Below, one piece after another: positions 17,529-26,302 of a DNA stretch of 64,000 nucleotides. The notes below the pieces were generated by a model that did no database searches, had not been told where the DNA came from, and saw only the letters and a program-made list of their open reading frames with translations. This stretch comes from Motiliproteus sp965230735 (GTDB lineage: Bacteria; Pseudomonadota; Gammaproteobacteria; Pseudomonadales; Balneatricaceae). The stretch's first letter is position 1. Each line of letters begins with the position of its first letter. The translations under genes were made by a program, and so were the position numbers. The stretch covers positions 2,542,001 through 2,606,000 of the forward strand of contig NZ_OZ246016.1 of assembly GCF_965230735.1 (NCBI RefSeq), read 5' to 3'.

Positions 17529-20356
17529 GAGGAGCGCTCCTTTCCCAGTGTTGGCGATGGGGGCTGCGATTGATCCTGCATCTGTCCTGGAGCCAGCTCG
17601 GCCGGAGCGGCAGGATCCTGGAGTGCGACTTGTTCGTAATAGCGATTCAAAGGTTCGAGTTTCGAGTAGCGGTAGGCGTTGGGATCCAATGGGTCGACCG
17701 TTGCATTGCCGGCCAGAAAATCGCTGGCCAGTTGTTCCAGTGTGGTGCGCCACTGCTGGGTCAATTGCTGCCAGTCAGCGGCCGGCGGGTTGCGCAGTTT
17801 CTGCAGTGTGCCGATGCCATCGGCCGGGGAGTCGTTTTGACCGTCGTAGAGTCCCACGTACCCGACGTGCTTTGGATGGATCTGGCCAAACGCCATGGCC
17901 GTGACGGGATGGCGGGTGGCGTACTGATACAGAGGCAACTGCGGTTGTCGCGGCCGGTCGCTGAACCAGTCGGTGACGCCTGGGCGGCCGGTTTTGTAAT
18001 CAATGAGAAGCTGACTGTCGTCCGGCAGCTGGTCGATCCGGTCGATACGCAGCTTCAGTCTCAGGCCGCGAATTTCGGTCTGCAGCGGTTTCTCCAGCGC
18101 GGCGATGGCAAACGGCGGGCGCTCCAGCTCGGTGGCCAGCCAGCGTTGGATCAGTGTCTCCAGGCGTCGCTGTTCTAACTGCCAATAGTATTCACCCATC
18201 CAGCGACGGGCCTGCTGCCGTGGCAGGCGAAGGGCCTGTTGGATGGCATCGCCGAGCCACGCCTGGAGCTGCTCCGGCGGGCATTGTCGCAGGGCTTGTT
18301 GGTCCTTGAAGTGACGCCACAGGGCTTCCATGACCTCGTGGACGATATTGCCGCGCTGGGCGGCATTAAGGCCCAGCTGGGGTTGTTCCAGCGGTTGGGC
18401 GCCAAGACGATGGATCGCAAAGGCGCTGAAGGGGCAGAGCGACTGGTTGGCCAACAGCGCACTGCCACCGCCAAGCCCTTCGGCTTCTCGGCTGTCAACG
18501 GCGGGGGCCGAGCGGGTGTCTATCTGTTCCAGCGGTGCTTGCTGCTGCAGGCTGGCCAGCGCGACCAGTTGCTGTTGCGGGTCGAAGTGGCGGTTTCGGC
18601 TCAGCGGCAGTTGATCGATGCCGACAGCAGGATAGTCGCGGATCAGGCCGCTGGGTCGTAACAGTTGATCACCGTCCTTTTCCGGGTAGCTGAGTACCAC
18701 CTGATTGGCGCTGCCGGCAAACAGTTGGGTCAACTGGCGGCAAAACTCCAGCTCGCGCTCGGCGCTGGCATGGGGCATGCCCAGGGTTTGTTGATAGGCG
18801 CTGGGGAGCAACGGGTTTGGGCTGGGGCTTTCCGGCCAGCGCTCGTCGCTCAATCCACAAATCCAAAGGTGGGTGAAGCGAAGTCCAGCGGCCTCCAGAG
18901 GTCCGAGGACCTGTACTGCCGAATCACCAACCTGGGGCTGGAAACTCAGTTGTTGGGTTTCCGTGCGCAACAGCTTGAGCCCCTGTCGCAGCGACATCGG
19001 TTCGAGCAATAGGTCAAAGCGGCCGAATCCAGCCAGCAGCTCGTACCATTGGCTGATCTGCTGGTACTCGATACTGCTGGGACGACGCGCGCCGGGCCAG
19101 CCCAGTTGACGCAGTTGCTGGATCGCCCAGCGTCCCCAGTCATTGAGGCTGCGATAGGGTTGGCGAGTGAACTGGCTAAGACGCTGCAGTAACGAGGCCA
19201 GTTCGCTGCTAGGGGGGATCTGGTCGGCTGAGTGGGTTGCGGCCGGATCAAGTTGTCGTTGTTCGACCAGACTCAGCTGTTGGATCAGCGACTGTAGACT
19301 GTAGTGAGCATGGCCGAGTCGTCGCAAGCGTTGTTCCAGTGCCACCCTCAGCTCGACTTCCGTTTCGGTGCCGGGAATAAACGGGCTGTAGAGCAGGGTG
19401 CAGATCTCATCCAGCTCCAGCGATCGGGTGCTCAGCTCTAACAGCAACAGGCCGTTATCGATAACCGCGGCATCGCTGAGCGGGGTACCGATAGAGATGT
19501 TGAACAGCGGTGCCTGCAGTTCCTCATCGCTGAACAGTCGCACAGGTTCCAATACGTGGCGTAACTGGTGTTCGTACTGATCACGGTAGTTGGCCAGCTG
19601 AGGATCAACGATGCCGATCAGTGCGCCAGGTTGGTTTTGTAGAATTTGCCGGGTCCATTGGGCCGCCAAAGCGATTTCGGCCTGATGATCGTCGCAGCCA
19701 AGACGCAGGCAGTTGGCGTTGTCGACCGGTTGCTGATGGTGGTGCTGTTGCTCAAACGCTTGTTGCAGCAGTTGTTGGTGAAGTGGTGTCAGCTCTTGGA
19801 ACTGGACCAGCCAGGTAGCCGGTTCTGCCGGCAGTTCGGCATTCTGGAACCCTTGTAGCAAGCGCTCAACCGAATCGGTAAAGGTGATTGCGCCGAGGCT
19901 TTCCAGTCGTTGACGAAATTGCTGATGCCAGCGTTGTAGCGGGAAGTCGTCCGGGATATACCCTTGAAGCAGGTCGGATTCGAGGGTTTGGCACCACAGC
20001 TGCAGGGTTTTGATCGCTTGCTGCGCTTGTCGGGCAGCGCCGGTGGGTTGCAGCCATTGCTGACCCTGATCGTCCTGTTCCAGAACCTGTTGCCACAGGT
20101 GCAGCTCTTGACGGGCATCGAGAACCAATACCCGGGCCAGGGGGCTACCCTGATCCTGAAGTTGCTGCCATTGCTGTTGAATCCACCCCTCCAGTGAATG
20201 GATCCGAGGACTATGCCAGCTGCGAAGCCCCTGGGATCGCTGGTGCTCGGCGTAACTGTGGTGCAGATGACGACTCAGGCGGCGGTTAGGGGTCAGGATG
20301 CATTGTTGGGCAGTCAGTGCCGGAACCAGATCGTCGATCGGGAACAGAGGGGTCAT
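17525..20356 (-). CDS. PD-(D/E)XK nuclease/inactivated-helicase subunit (AddB-like, probable DNA repair protein)
   Basis: It is the likely partner of the overlapping AddA-like helicase in repairing double-strand breaks. From ATG 20354-20356 the protein is 943 residues and starts MTPLFPIDDLVPALTAQQ. The N-terminal two thirds is helicase-fold related (CILTPNRRLSRHLHHSYAE, AAGLRFTHLWICGLSDERWP) without a clear Walker A. The C-terminus is a RecB-family nuclease: SLCPFSAFAIHRLGAQPL, GNIVHEVMEALW, RLKLRIDRIDQL, QLLIDYKTGRP and QPQLPLYQYA. The clustered cysteines of the AddB iron-sulfur site are not seen. An upstream in-frame extension of 33 codons was not used. No Chi-type specificity can be read from sequence. 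Confidence 0.87.
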   Translation of the reverse strand: MTPLFPIDDLVPALTAQQCILTPNRRLSRHLHHSYAEHQRSQGLRSWHSPRIHSLEGWIQQQWQQLQDQGSPLARVLVLDARQELHLWQQVLEQDDQGQQWLQPTGAARQAQQAIKTLQLWCQTLESDLLQGYIPDDFPLQRWHQQFRQRLESLGAITFTDSVERLLQGFQNAELPAEPATWLVQFQELTPLHQQLLQQAFEQQHHHQQPVDNANCLRLGCDDHQAEIALAAQWTRQILQNQPGALIGIVDPQLANYRDQYEHQLRHVLEPVRLFSDEELQAPLFNISIGTPLSDAAVIDNGLLLLELSTRSLELDEICTLLYSPFIPGTETEVELRVALEQRLRRLGHAHYSLQSLIQQLSLVEQRQLDPAATHSADQIPPSSELASLLQRLSQFTRQPYRSLNDWGRWAIQQLRQLGWPGARRPSSIEYQQISQWYELLAGFGRFDLLLEPMSLRQGLKLLRTETQQLSFQPQVGDSAVQVLGPLEAAGLRFTHLWICGLSDERWPESPSPNPLLPSAYQQTLGMPHASAERELEFCRQLTQLFAGSANQVVLSYPEKDGDQLLRPSGLIRDYPAVGIDQLPLSRNRHFDPQQQLVALASLQQQAPLEQIDTRSAPAVDSREAEGLGGGSALLANQSLCPFSAFAIHRLGAQPLEQPQLGLNAAQRGNIVHEVMEALWRHFKDQQALRQCPPEQLQAWLGDAIQQALRLPRQQARRWMGEYYWQLEQRRLETLIQRWLATELERPPFAIAALEKPLQTEIRGLRLKLRIDRIDQLPDDSQLLIDYKTGRPGVTDWFSDRPRQPQLPLYQYATRHPVTAMAFGQIHPKHVGYVGLYDGQNDSPADGIGTLQKLRNPPAADWQQLTQQWRTTLEQLASDFLAGNATVDPLDPNAYRYSKLEPLNRYYEQVALQDPAAPAELAPGQMQDQSQPPSPTLGKERSS

Positions 20357-20507
20357 GGCTGTTGTCTTCAGATGGATCAAAGGACCGATGATAACAGTAT
20401 CGATGCGCCATGAGTGGCTGTTGATCCGGTTGTTTGGTGGCGATTGATGCGGCATGGCGCGATGGGTGGCTGGGAGTGAAACCGCGATATCGCGCTGGGA
20501 TTGCAGC

Positions 20508-20536
20508 TTAACCGGAATGTGACTCGCTGCTATAAT
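20508..20536 (+). promoter_or_regulatory. Candidate sigma-70 promoter for the SH3-domain gene
   Basis: A perfect TATAAT at 20531-20536 lies 17 bases after TTAACC (20508-20513, four of six matches to TTGACA) and 57 bases before the start codon of the next gene. Confidence 0.5.
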
Positions 20537-20592
20537 CGCCAGCTTTGTTAAGTCGGCAGTATTCTTTTTTACAGATTTGTTAGGGGATTGTT

Positions 20593-21174
20593 ATGCGTTT
20601 CGGATTGCTGGTCTTGTTTCTGCTCTCATCGTTGGGTCTGTCGGCGCCGTCGCTGGCGGCGGGTGCCCATATCAGCGATAAGGTGACGGTGTTCATGCAT
20701 CGGGGGCCAAGTAATCAGTATCGGATCAAAGCCAATGTCCCCAGTGGCACCATGCTGGATGTGCTAGAGCAGGATAAGTCGACCGGCTACAGTCGGGTGC
20801 GGCTGGTCTCTGGCACCGAGGGTTGGGTGCAGAGCAAGTATATCGATAACGGTGACAGCATTACCGTTCGCCTACCGGCGCTTGAAAAGGCGCTGGCGCG
20901 CTCCAGTCAGATTATCGAGGAGCAGAAAGAGACCATTGCCGCGCTGGAAACGGATCTGAACAGCTCCAATGAAAAACAGGCGCGCTCGACTGCCGATACC
21001 GCGCAGCTGCAGAACGAGGTTGATCGTCTTCAGCGTGAGCTTGAGGCAATGGATGAAACCAACTTGATGGGCTGGTTCCTTCGCGGCGGTGCGCTGGCGT
21101 TGGGCGGCATCCTGATCGGTTTGATTGTGCCTCACTTGCCCAAGCGTCGTCGCCGTAAGGACGACTGGTTCTAA
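20593..21174 (+). CDS. SH3-like domain, coiled-coil, C-terminally anchored membrane protein (TIGR04211/YgiM-like)
   Basis: The 193-residue protein has a signal peptide (residues 1-22, ending SLAA before GAHI). A bacterial SH3 domain follows at about 27-95 (VFMHRGPSNQYRIKANVPSGT, GYSRVRLVSGTEGWVQSKYI). A coiled coil covers about 95-155, rich in E/Q/L heptads, and a membrane helix covers 160-183 (GWFLRGGALALGGILIGLIV) before a basic tail KRRRRKDDWF. This is the layout of E. coli YgiM. The SH3 domain faces the periplasm and may bind peptidoglycan. Function is not established. AGGGGA precedes the ATG. Confidence 0.88.
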   Translation: MRFGLLVLFLLSSLGLSAPSLAAGAHISDKVTVFMHRGPSNQYRIKANVPSGTMLDVLEQDKSTGYSRVRLVSGTEGWVQSKYIDNGDSITVRLPALEKALARSSQIIEEQKETIAALETDLNSSNEKQARSTADTAQLQNEVDRLQRELEAMDETNLMGWFLRGGALALGGILIGLIVPHLPKRRRRKDDWF

Positions 21175-21198
21175 TTCATAAGCTGTTGTTGGTGTGAG

Positions 21199-21218
21199 CC
21201 GGGAAATCGCTTTCCCGG
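21199..21218 (+). terminator. Hairpin after the SH3-domain gene
   Basis: CCGGGAAA, loop TCGC and TTTCCCGG make a perfect 8-bp stem 24 bases after the stop. No T run follows, so it is only a possible terminator or transcript-stabilising hairpin. Confidence 0.35.
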
Positions 21219-21380
21219 TTCGACGGTGCGTTGAAAGCAGTTATCCGTGCTGAACTTTTTGGTTAAAGCTTTGTCTGATCAGGCTGACTTTACCATCGAT
21301 GATTTCTGTAACTTTTCGGCGATGTGGCCGTCTTGTCAGGCAGTTCCTCATTGAATTCTTACCGACAGGGAGCCGAGCTG

Positions 21381-23306
21381 TTGAATCCGGTTAGTTTTGT
21401 CCCTCAGTGGCGCTTAGTCGCGCTTCCTACCTTTGCCTTGTTGATGCTGGGCCTGTTGTTGAGCCTGATTGCTCCGGCCAATGCTCAGGCATCGGTGTTC
21501 GATAAGCTGATCGGCAACAACGACGGGCCACTGGATGTCGAGGAGGCCTATCGTTTCAGCAGCCAATCCGATGCCAACGGCGTCCAGCGGCTCTTCTGGC
21601 AGATCGAAGACGACTACTACCTCTACCGCGACAAGATCCGGGTAAAGCCGATTGAAGGGATCGAGGTTGTGGAGATCCGGTATCCGGCGTCGAAAACCAA
21701 GCAGGACCCCCTGTTTGGCGAGGTTCAGGTTTACTATCAAGGGGCAGAGGTCAGCCTGCAGCTTCGTTCGACACTCGACGCGCCATTCAGTGGCCCGGTA
21801 GAGATCGAATATCAGGGTTGTTGGGAAGGGGGGATCTGCTACCCGCCGGTTACGAAAACGCTTAACTTGAGTGATGTCCCGACCCAGGTCACGCCATTGG
21901 CCGCCGGGTTGGTCGGCTCCTCAGTCAAACAGTCCGCAACGGCTGATACCCCGTCGTCTGCTAATCGCTCTGCGTTTGCCACGACCGATGAGGGCCTGTC
22001 GTTAACCGATCCGCGTCAATACGTGGAGCGCCTGTCCGGCGGCAATCTGTGGCTGACCCTGGCGCTGTTCTTTGGTGCCGGCCTGGCTCTGTCGTTAACC
22101 CCTTGCGTGTTTCCGATGATTCCGATTCTGGCCGGCATCATCGCCGGTCACGGTAATGCCATTACCTCCGGCAAGGCGCTGCGCCTGTCGCTGGTCTATG
22201 TGCTGTCGATGAGCCTGACTTACACCCTGGTCGGTGTGCTGGCCGGGCTGTTCGGTGCCAATCTTCAGGCCAGTTTCCAGAACCCTTGGATTATCGGGCT
22301 GTTCAGCGGGTTGTTCGTGGTGTTATCGCTGGCAATGTTCGGTTTCTACGAGCTGCAGTTGCCGCAATCGTTGCAGAGCCGGCTCGACAACATCAGCCGC
22401 AGCCAGCAAGGCGGTCAGATGGCCGGTGTTGCGGTGATGGGGTTGCTCTCAGCACTGATCGTCGGCCCTTGCGTGGCTGCGCCGTTGGCCGGTGCGCTGG
22501 TTTATATCGGCCAGACCGGCGATCCGACGCTCGGTGGTCTGGCGCTGTTTAGCATGAGCATCGGTATGGGCACGCCGTTGATTCTGCTGGGTTGTTCGGC
22601 CGGGAAGCTAATGCCGCGAGCGGGAAGCTGGATGGAGTCGGTGAAGCGCTTCTTTGGTGTCGGGTTGCTGCTGATGGCGATCTGGATGCTGGATCGTATC
22701 GTTGCGCCCCAGGTGACCATGGGCCTGCTGGCGGTGGTATTGATTGGTTCGGCCGTGTTCCTGCGCACCCTGGATCGCCTTGAGCAGGATGCCGGCGCGG
22801 TGATGCGACTGGGCAAATCTCTGGGGGTGATTCTGCTGATCTACGGGGCCATGTTGATGGTGGCGATCGGAACCGGCCAGGGAACCTTGCTTAGACCACT
22901 GCAGGGGATTGCCGGTGGCGGGGCGGCAGCGATTCCGGAGGTTCGCTTTACCGAGATCACCACCCGGGAGCAGCTGCAGCCGTTGTTGGCCGAAGCGCGT
23001 CGCCAGCAGGTGCCGGTGATGTTGGACTTCTACGCCGACTGGTGTGTCTCCTGTAAAGAGCTGGAGGTCGTTACCTTTGCCGATACCGCGGTGGTGGATC
23101 AGCTCGACCGCTTTGTGACGATCAAAATTGACCTGACGGCTCATGATGATGCGGCCAAAGCACTGTATCAGGAGTATCAGATTGTCGGGCCGCCGGCGTT
23201 GGTTTTTTATACCAAGTCGGGGCAGCGGCTGGATGAGGCGATGCTGGTGGGTGTTCCTGATCCGGAGGATTTCTTGCGCCATCTTCAGCTGGTGGCGGAG
23301 TCCTGA
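21381..23306 (+). CDS. dsbD: Thiol:disulfide interchange protein DsbD
   Basis: DsbD carries electrons from cytoplasmic thioredoxin across the inner membrane to DsbC, DsbG and CcmG. The chosen TTG start (21381) has GGGAG eight bases upstream and begins a signal peptide ending APANAQA. A GTG at 21324 would add 19 residues. The 641-residue product has the N-terminal alpha domain with its Cys pair (YQGCWEGGICYPP). Eight membrane helices follow with LTPCVFPMIPIL and GPCVAAPLAGAL, the two membrane cysteines. The C-terminal gamma thioredoxin domain has DFYADWCVSCKELE. All six redox cysteines are present. A terminator follows. Confidence 0.95.
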   Translation: MNPVSFVPQWRLVALPTFALLMLGLLLSLIAPANAQASVFDKLIGNNDGPLDVEEAYRFSSQSDANGVQRLFWQIEDDYYLYRDKIRVKPIEGIEVVEIRYPASKTKQDPLFGEVQVYYQGAEVSLQLRSTLDAPFSGPVEIEYQGCWEGGICYPPVTKTLNLSDVPTQVTPLAAGLVGSSVKQSATADTPSSANRSAFATTDEGLSLTDPRQYVERLSGGNLWLTLALFFGAGLALSLTPCVFPMIPILAGIIAGHGNAITSGKALRLSLVYVLSMSLTYTLVGVLAGLFGANLQASFQNPWIIGLFSGLFVVLSLAMFGFYELQLPQSLQSRLDNISRSQQGGQMAGVAVMGLLSALIVGPCVAAPLAGALVYIGQTGDPTLGGLALFSMSIGMGTPLILLGCSAGKLMPRAGSWMESVKRFFGVGLLLMAIWMLDRIVAPQVTMGLLAVVLIGSAVFLRTLDRLEQDAGAVMRLGKSLGVILLIYGAMLMVAIGTGQGTLLRPLQGIAGGGAAAIPEVRFTEITTREQLQPLLAEARRQQVPVMLDFYADWCVSCKELEVVTFADTAVVDQLDRFVTIKIDLTAHDDAAKALYQEYQIVGPPALVFYTKSGQRLDEAMLVGVPDPEDFLRHLQLVAES

Positions 23307-23324
23307 GTGCTTAGTGATCACTAA

Positions 23325-23353
23325 AAAGCCGGGCTTAGCCCGGCTTTGTTTTT
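23325..23353. terminator. Bidirectional rho-independent terminator between dsbD and the isochorismatase-family gene
   Basis: AAAGCCGGGC, loop TTA and GCCCGGCTTT form a perfect 10-bp stem. It is followed by GTTTTT on the plus strand and TTTAG on the minus strand. It lies between convergent genes. Confidence 0.9.
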
Positions 23354-23367
23354 CGGTATTGAAGGGA

Positions 23368-23913
23368 TTAGCGCAAGTAGTTCTTGCTGATGGTACGGAA
23401 GCTGTCGGTTCCCGACTTCTGCATCCATTCAAATGCGACCATCTCACGGCTGACGACCTGGATGCCCAGTTGGCGCATTCTCTCCAGGGCCAGCTGGTGA
23501 TCGGAAGCGCTGCGCGAAGAGATCAGGTCGCCGATGACGAACACCTCGTAACCGGCCTGGTGCAGGCCGGCCGCTGTTTGGAAGACGCAGACATGGGCTT
23601 CCATACCGCAGATGACGATCTGTTTGCGCTGCTCGGCGGCGATTCGCTCCAGACAGGCAGGCTCGGCGGCGCAGGAGAAATGCAGTTTATCGACCACCTG
23701 TTTAGCCGGGATCAGTTCGCTGAGCTCAGTCACTGTGTGGCCCAGGCCTTGGGGATACTGCTCGGAAGCCAGTACCGGCACTTCGAGGATCTGGGCGACC
23801 TCCAGCAGCCAGCGGGTCTTTTCGATCAGTTGCTGGGGTTCGACGACCGCCGGAACCAGTTTGTCCTGGATGTCGACGACCAGCAGTAAGGATTGTTGCG
23901 GTGAAATCAGCAT
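23368..23913 (-). CDS. Isochorismatase-family cysteine hydrolase (YcaC-like)
   Basis: The 181-residue enzyme belongs to the cysteine hydrolase fold that cleaves amides or vinyl ethers. The catalytic triad residues appear to be D14 (LLVVDIQDKL), K76 (VVDKLHFSCA) and C109 (VICGMEAHVCVFQTA). The cis-peptide region before the cysteine (GMEAHVCV) is typical of the YcaC subgroup, whose substrate is unknown. It follows the MaoC-like gene by 30 bases and is probably cotranscribed with it. Confidence 0.85.
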   Translation of the reverse strand: MLISPQQSLLLVVDIQDKLVPAVVEPQQLIEKTRWLLEVAQILEVPVLASEQYPQGLGHTVTELSELIPAKQVVDKLHFSCAAEPACLERIAAEQRKQIVICGMEAHVCVFQTAAGLHQAGYEVFVIGDLISSRSASDHQLALERMRQLGIQVVSREMVAFEWMQKSGTDSFRTISKNYLR

Positions 23914-23943
23914 AGATTGCTCCCTAAATCCGTTTTTAGATAT

Positions 23944-24372
23944 TCAGCCTTTGGAGTCCACCATTAGTGTGGCCTGGCCTTCGGCGACAACCTTGTCACC
24001 AACGCTGCAAACCGTTTTCAGGATGACGCGGCGGCGGCGCTCGTTGATTTCGAGGATGGTGGCGGTGGTGTTTACGGTATCACCGATCATGACCGGTGCT
24101 TTGAATTTCAGTTGCTGGTCCACGTAGATGGCGCCTGGTCCCGGCATCTTGGTGCCCAGTACGGCGGAGATGTAGCCGGCGCTGAGCATGCCGTGCGCGA
24201 TACGCTGCTTAAACATAGTGGTGGCGGCATATTCGGCGTTGACGTGGACCGGGTTGTCATCGCCGGTCACTTCGGCGAAAGTGTTGACGTCCGCTTCGGT
24301 AACCGTTCTTTCGATCGATGCTGACATTCCTTCGCTGAGGTCTTCAATGTAGTAACCGTGTAGATCCGTCAT
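23944..24372 (-). CDS. MaoC-family (R)-specific enoyl-CoA hydratase (PhaJ-like)
   Basis: This hot-dog-fold hydratase probably interconverts trans-2-enoyl-CoA and (R)-3-hydroxyacyl-CoA, linking beta-oxidation to other pathways. In the 142-residue protein the hydratase-2 motif is TGDDNPVHVN with D38 and H43 in the catalytic spacing, then RIAHGMLSAGYISAVLGTKMPGPG. Length matches Aeromonas PhaJ (134). It is first in a two-gene minus-strand unit. A perfect CRP/Vfr-like palindrome lies about 88 bases upstream. No PHA synthase is in the window, so a storage role is unproven. Confidence 0.88.
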   Translation of the reverse strand: MTDLHGYYIEDLSEGMSASIERTVTEADVNTFAEVTGDDNPVHVNAEYAATTMFKQRIAHGMLSAGYISAVLGTKMPGPGAIYVDQQLKFKAPVMIGDTVNTTATILEINERRRRVILKTVCSVGDKVVAEGQATLMVDSKG

Positions 24373-24459
24373 GGTTTAATCCTGAATCGTTGTCGTGAGG
24401 GGTTAAATCTTAAACCGCAAGGGTAGCCTATGCGATGTCGATGTCCAAACGGTACAGTA

Positions 24460-24475
24460 TGTGACTTTTGTCACA
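24460..24475. promoter_or_regulatory. CRP/Vfr-type binding site
   Basis: TGTGACTTTTGTCACA matches the CRP consensus TGTGA-N6-TCACA at all ten defined positions, and flanking A/T extends the symmetry by one base on each side. It lies between the divergent MaoC-like gene (start 24372) and the HAD phosphatase gene (start 24537) and could act on either. An activator position is plausible for the MaoC operon. Confidence 0.7.
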
Positions 24476-24536
24476 TCTGCGTTTGGCGAGTTTTGCGCGC
24501 GCTCCGATAAGCGCGTTGTTGTTTGAGGGGTTTGGC

Positions 24537-25187
24537 TTGAAATTAATCATTTTTGATTGGGACGGCACGCTGATCGATTCGGCCGACCGGATCATCAACT
24601 GTATGCAGCAGGCGGCGTCCGATTGCGAGCTGCCGGTTCCCGGTGCTGAGGCGGTCAGGAATATCATTGGTCTGGGGTTGCCGGAGGTGTTTGAATTATT
24701 GTTCGGCGGCCTCGATGATCATCAAGAGGCGCAGATGCGTGAACGCTATAAACATTATTATATCGACCGGAATGAAACCCCGACCGAGTTTTTCCCGGGT
24801 GTGATCGAGGGGTTGCAGCGCTTGCGTGAGCAGGATTATTGCCTGGCCGTGGCAACCGGAAAGAGCCGCATGGGGCTTGATCGGGTCTTTGAAGAGACCG
24901 GGTTGGGTGAGATGTTTGATCACAGTCGTTGCGCCGATGAAACCCGCTCCAAACCCCATCCGTTGATGCTCGAAGAGCTGCTGCAGGAGAGTGGAGTCGG
25001 TCGTGAACGGGCCTTGATGGTCGGGGACACCGAGTATGACCTGGAGATGGCGGCCAAGGCTGGGGTGGCTTCCGTGGGGGTTTCCTATGGGGCTCACCAT
25101 CCCGACAGGCTGCAGGCTTTCCGCCCGAAGCTGGTAATTGATCATTTCAGCGAACTCGAGTGCTGGCTCAAGGGTCTACCAGATTGA
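24537..25187 (+). CDS. HAD-family phosphatase (phosphoglycolate phosphatase-like, YqaB/Gph type)
   Basis: This is a cytoplasmic haloacid dehalogenase-type phosphatase. The TTG at 24537 has GAGGGG six bases upstream and gives MKLIIFDWDGTLIDSADR, with the nucleophile D7 and acid D9 in DxDGT. This start is preferred over an upstream ATG at 24468. The 216-residue protein has a C1-type cap (about 20-85), motif II AVATGKS and motif III/IV MVGDTEYDLEMAAKAG. The substrate is unknown. In Pseudomonas this gene follows rluC and precedes sppA. Here sppA follows but rluC is absent. Confidence 0.88.
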   Translation: MKLIIFDWDGTLIDSADRIINCMQQAASDCELPVPGAEAVRNIIGLGLPEVFELLFGGLDDHQEAQMRERYKHYYIDRNETPTEFFPGVIEGLQRLREQDYCLAVATGKSRMGLDRVFEETGLGEMFDHSRCADETRSKPHPLMLEELLQESGVGRERALMVGDTEYDLEMAAKAGVASVGVSYGAHHPDRLQAFRPKLVIDHFSELECWLKGLPD

Positions 25188-25250
25188 CGGTCGGTTTAGG
25201 CCGTAGGTTTTATCGCTAATGCAATTAGGTAATGTTGTAAGGAAGAAACA

Positions 25251-26285
25251 GTGAGTGACAACCTTTGGGGCAATGGCCCGGAAAACTCCGATCAGCGGCA
25301 GGGACAGTCGAATGTCGAGCGACAGGAGCATCAGCGCGCGGCGGTAGCGGCCGACAGCAAAGAGTGGCGTCTGATCGAAAAGATGGTTAGTAGCCTGTCG
25401 GTCGAGCAACGGCGTTCAAGGCGTTGGGGGATCTTTTTCAAACTGCTGACATTCGGATACTTGTTCGCAGCGCTGTATTTTTTGGTCGGTGATAATTTCG
25501 GCGAGAAGGCCATCAGTAGTGAGCCCCATACCGCCCTGATCGATGTCTACGGTGCGATTTCAGCTGATTCGGAGGCCAGCGCCGACAGTATTGTGGGAGG
25601 TCTTCGCGCGGCGTTCAAAGATGAAAATACCGAAGCGGTTATTCTGCGCATCAACAGTCCCGGCGGCAGTCCGGTGCAGTCGGGTTATGTCTACGACGAG
25701 ATCAAGCGTTTGAGACAGCTGTATCCGGCCACCAAGGTTTATGCCGTGATCAGCGATATCGGTGCCTCCGGTGCCTACTATATCGCCGCAGCGGCCGATG
25801 AGATCTATGCGGACAAGGCCAGCCTGGTCGGCTCGATCGGGGTGATCTCATCAAGCTTCGGTTTTGTCGAAGTGCTGCAGAAGCTGGGTGTTGAGCGGCG
25901 GGTGATGACCGCCGGTGAGCACAAGGCCTTCCTGGATCCGTTCGCGCCGCTGAAGCAGACCGAGCGGCAATTCTGGGAAGGGGTGCTGGATACAACCCAT
26001 CAGCAGTTCATTGATCAGGTCAAGAAAGGTCGTGGCGATCGGCTGAAGGACGATGCCAAGCTGTTCAGCGGGTTGATTTGGACCGGTGAACAATCGCTGG
26101 AGCTGGGTCTGATCGATGGTTTGGGTTCAACCGGCTACGTGGCGCGTGAGGTGATCGGGGTCGATAATATCGTTGATTTCACTCCGTCGCTGACGCCTTG
26201 GGAGAAACTGGCCGAGCGGTTCGGGGTCAGCGTGGCGCGCACCCTCTCCACCGAGTTGGGATTGAAAACGCCACCGCTGCAATAA
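25251..26285 (+). CDS. sppA: Signal peptide peptidase SppA, S49 family, short single-domain type
   Basis: SppA degrades cleaved signal peptides in the membrane. From GTG 25251 (AAGGAAG upstream) the protein is 344 residues. It has a cytoplasmic N-terminal tail, one membrane helix at about 61-80 (IFFKLLTFGYLFAALYFLVG) and a ClpP-like protease domain. The Ser/Lys dyad is probably S173 (SDIGASGAYYIAAAADE) and K225 (TAGEHKAFLDPFAPL). The oxyanion region is RINSPGGSPVQSG. It is about half the length of E. coli SppA (618) and resembles the SohB-sized and Bacillus-type enzymes. It lies in the conserved HAD-sppA-maf-yceD order. Confidence 0.92.
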   Translation: MSDNLWGNGPENSDQRQGQSNVERQEHQRAAVAADSKEWRLIEKMVSSLSVEQRRSRRWGIFFKLLTFGYLFAALYFLVGDNFGEKAISSEPHTALIDVYGAISADSEASADSIVGGLRAAFKDENTEAVILRINSPGGSPVQSGYVYDEIKRLRQLYPATKVYAVISDIGASGAYYIAAAADEIYADKASLVGSIGVISSSFGFVEVLQKLGVERRVMTAGEHKAFLDPFAPLKQTERQFWEGVLDTTHQQFIDQVKKGRGDRLKDDAKLFSGLIWTGEQSLELGLIDGLGSTGYVAREVIGVDNIVDFTPSLTPWEKLAERFGVSVARTLSTELGLKTPPLQ

Positions 26286-26302
26286 CGCCCGGCCTTGCTG
26301 CG

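Noticed and set aside
17529..17753. 75-codon N-terminal extension of the AddA-like helicase
   Set aside because: It lies inside the partner gene in another frame, is low-complexity, and the inner ATG overlaps the partner stop as ATGA with the family N-terminus right after it.
22608..23447. 279-codon frame antisense to dsbD
   Set aside because: It crosses the dsbD terminator and mirrors a certain gene; its composition is that of a shadow frame.
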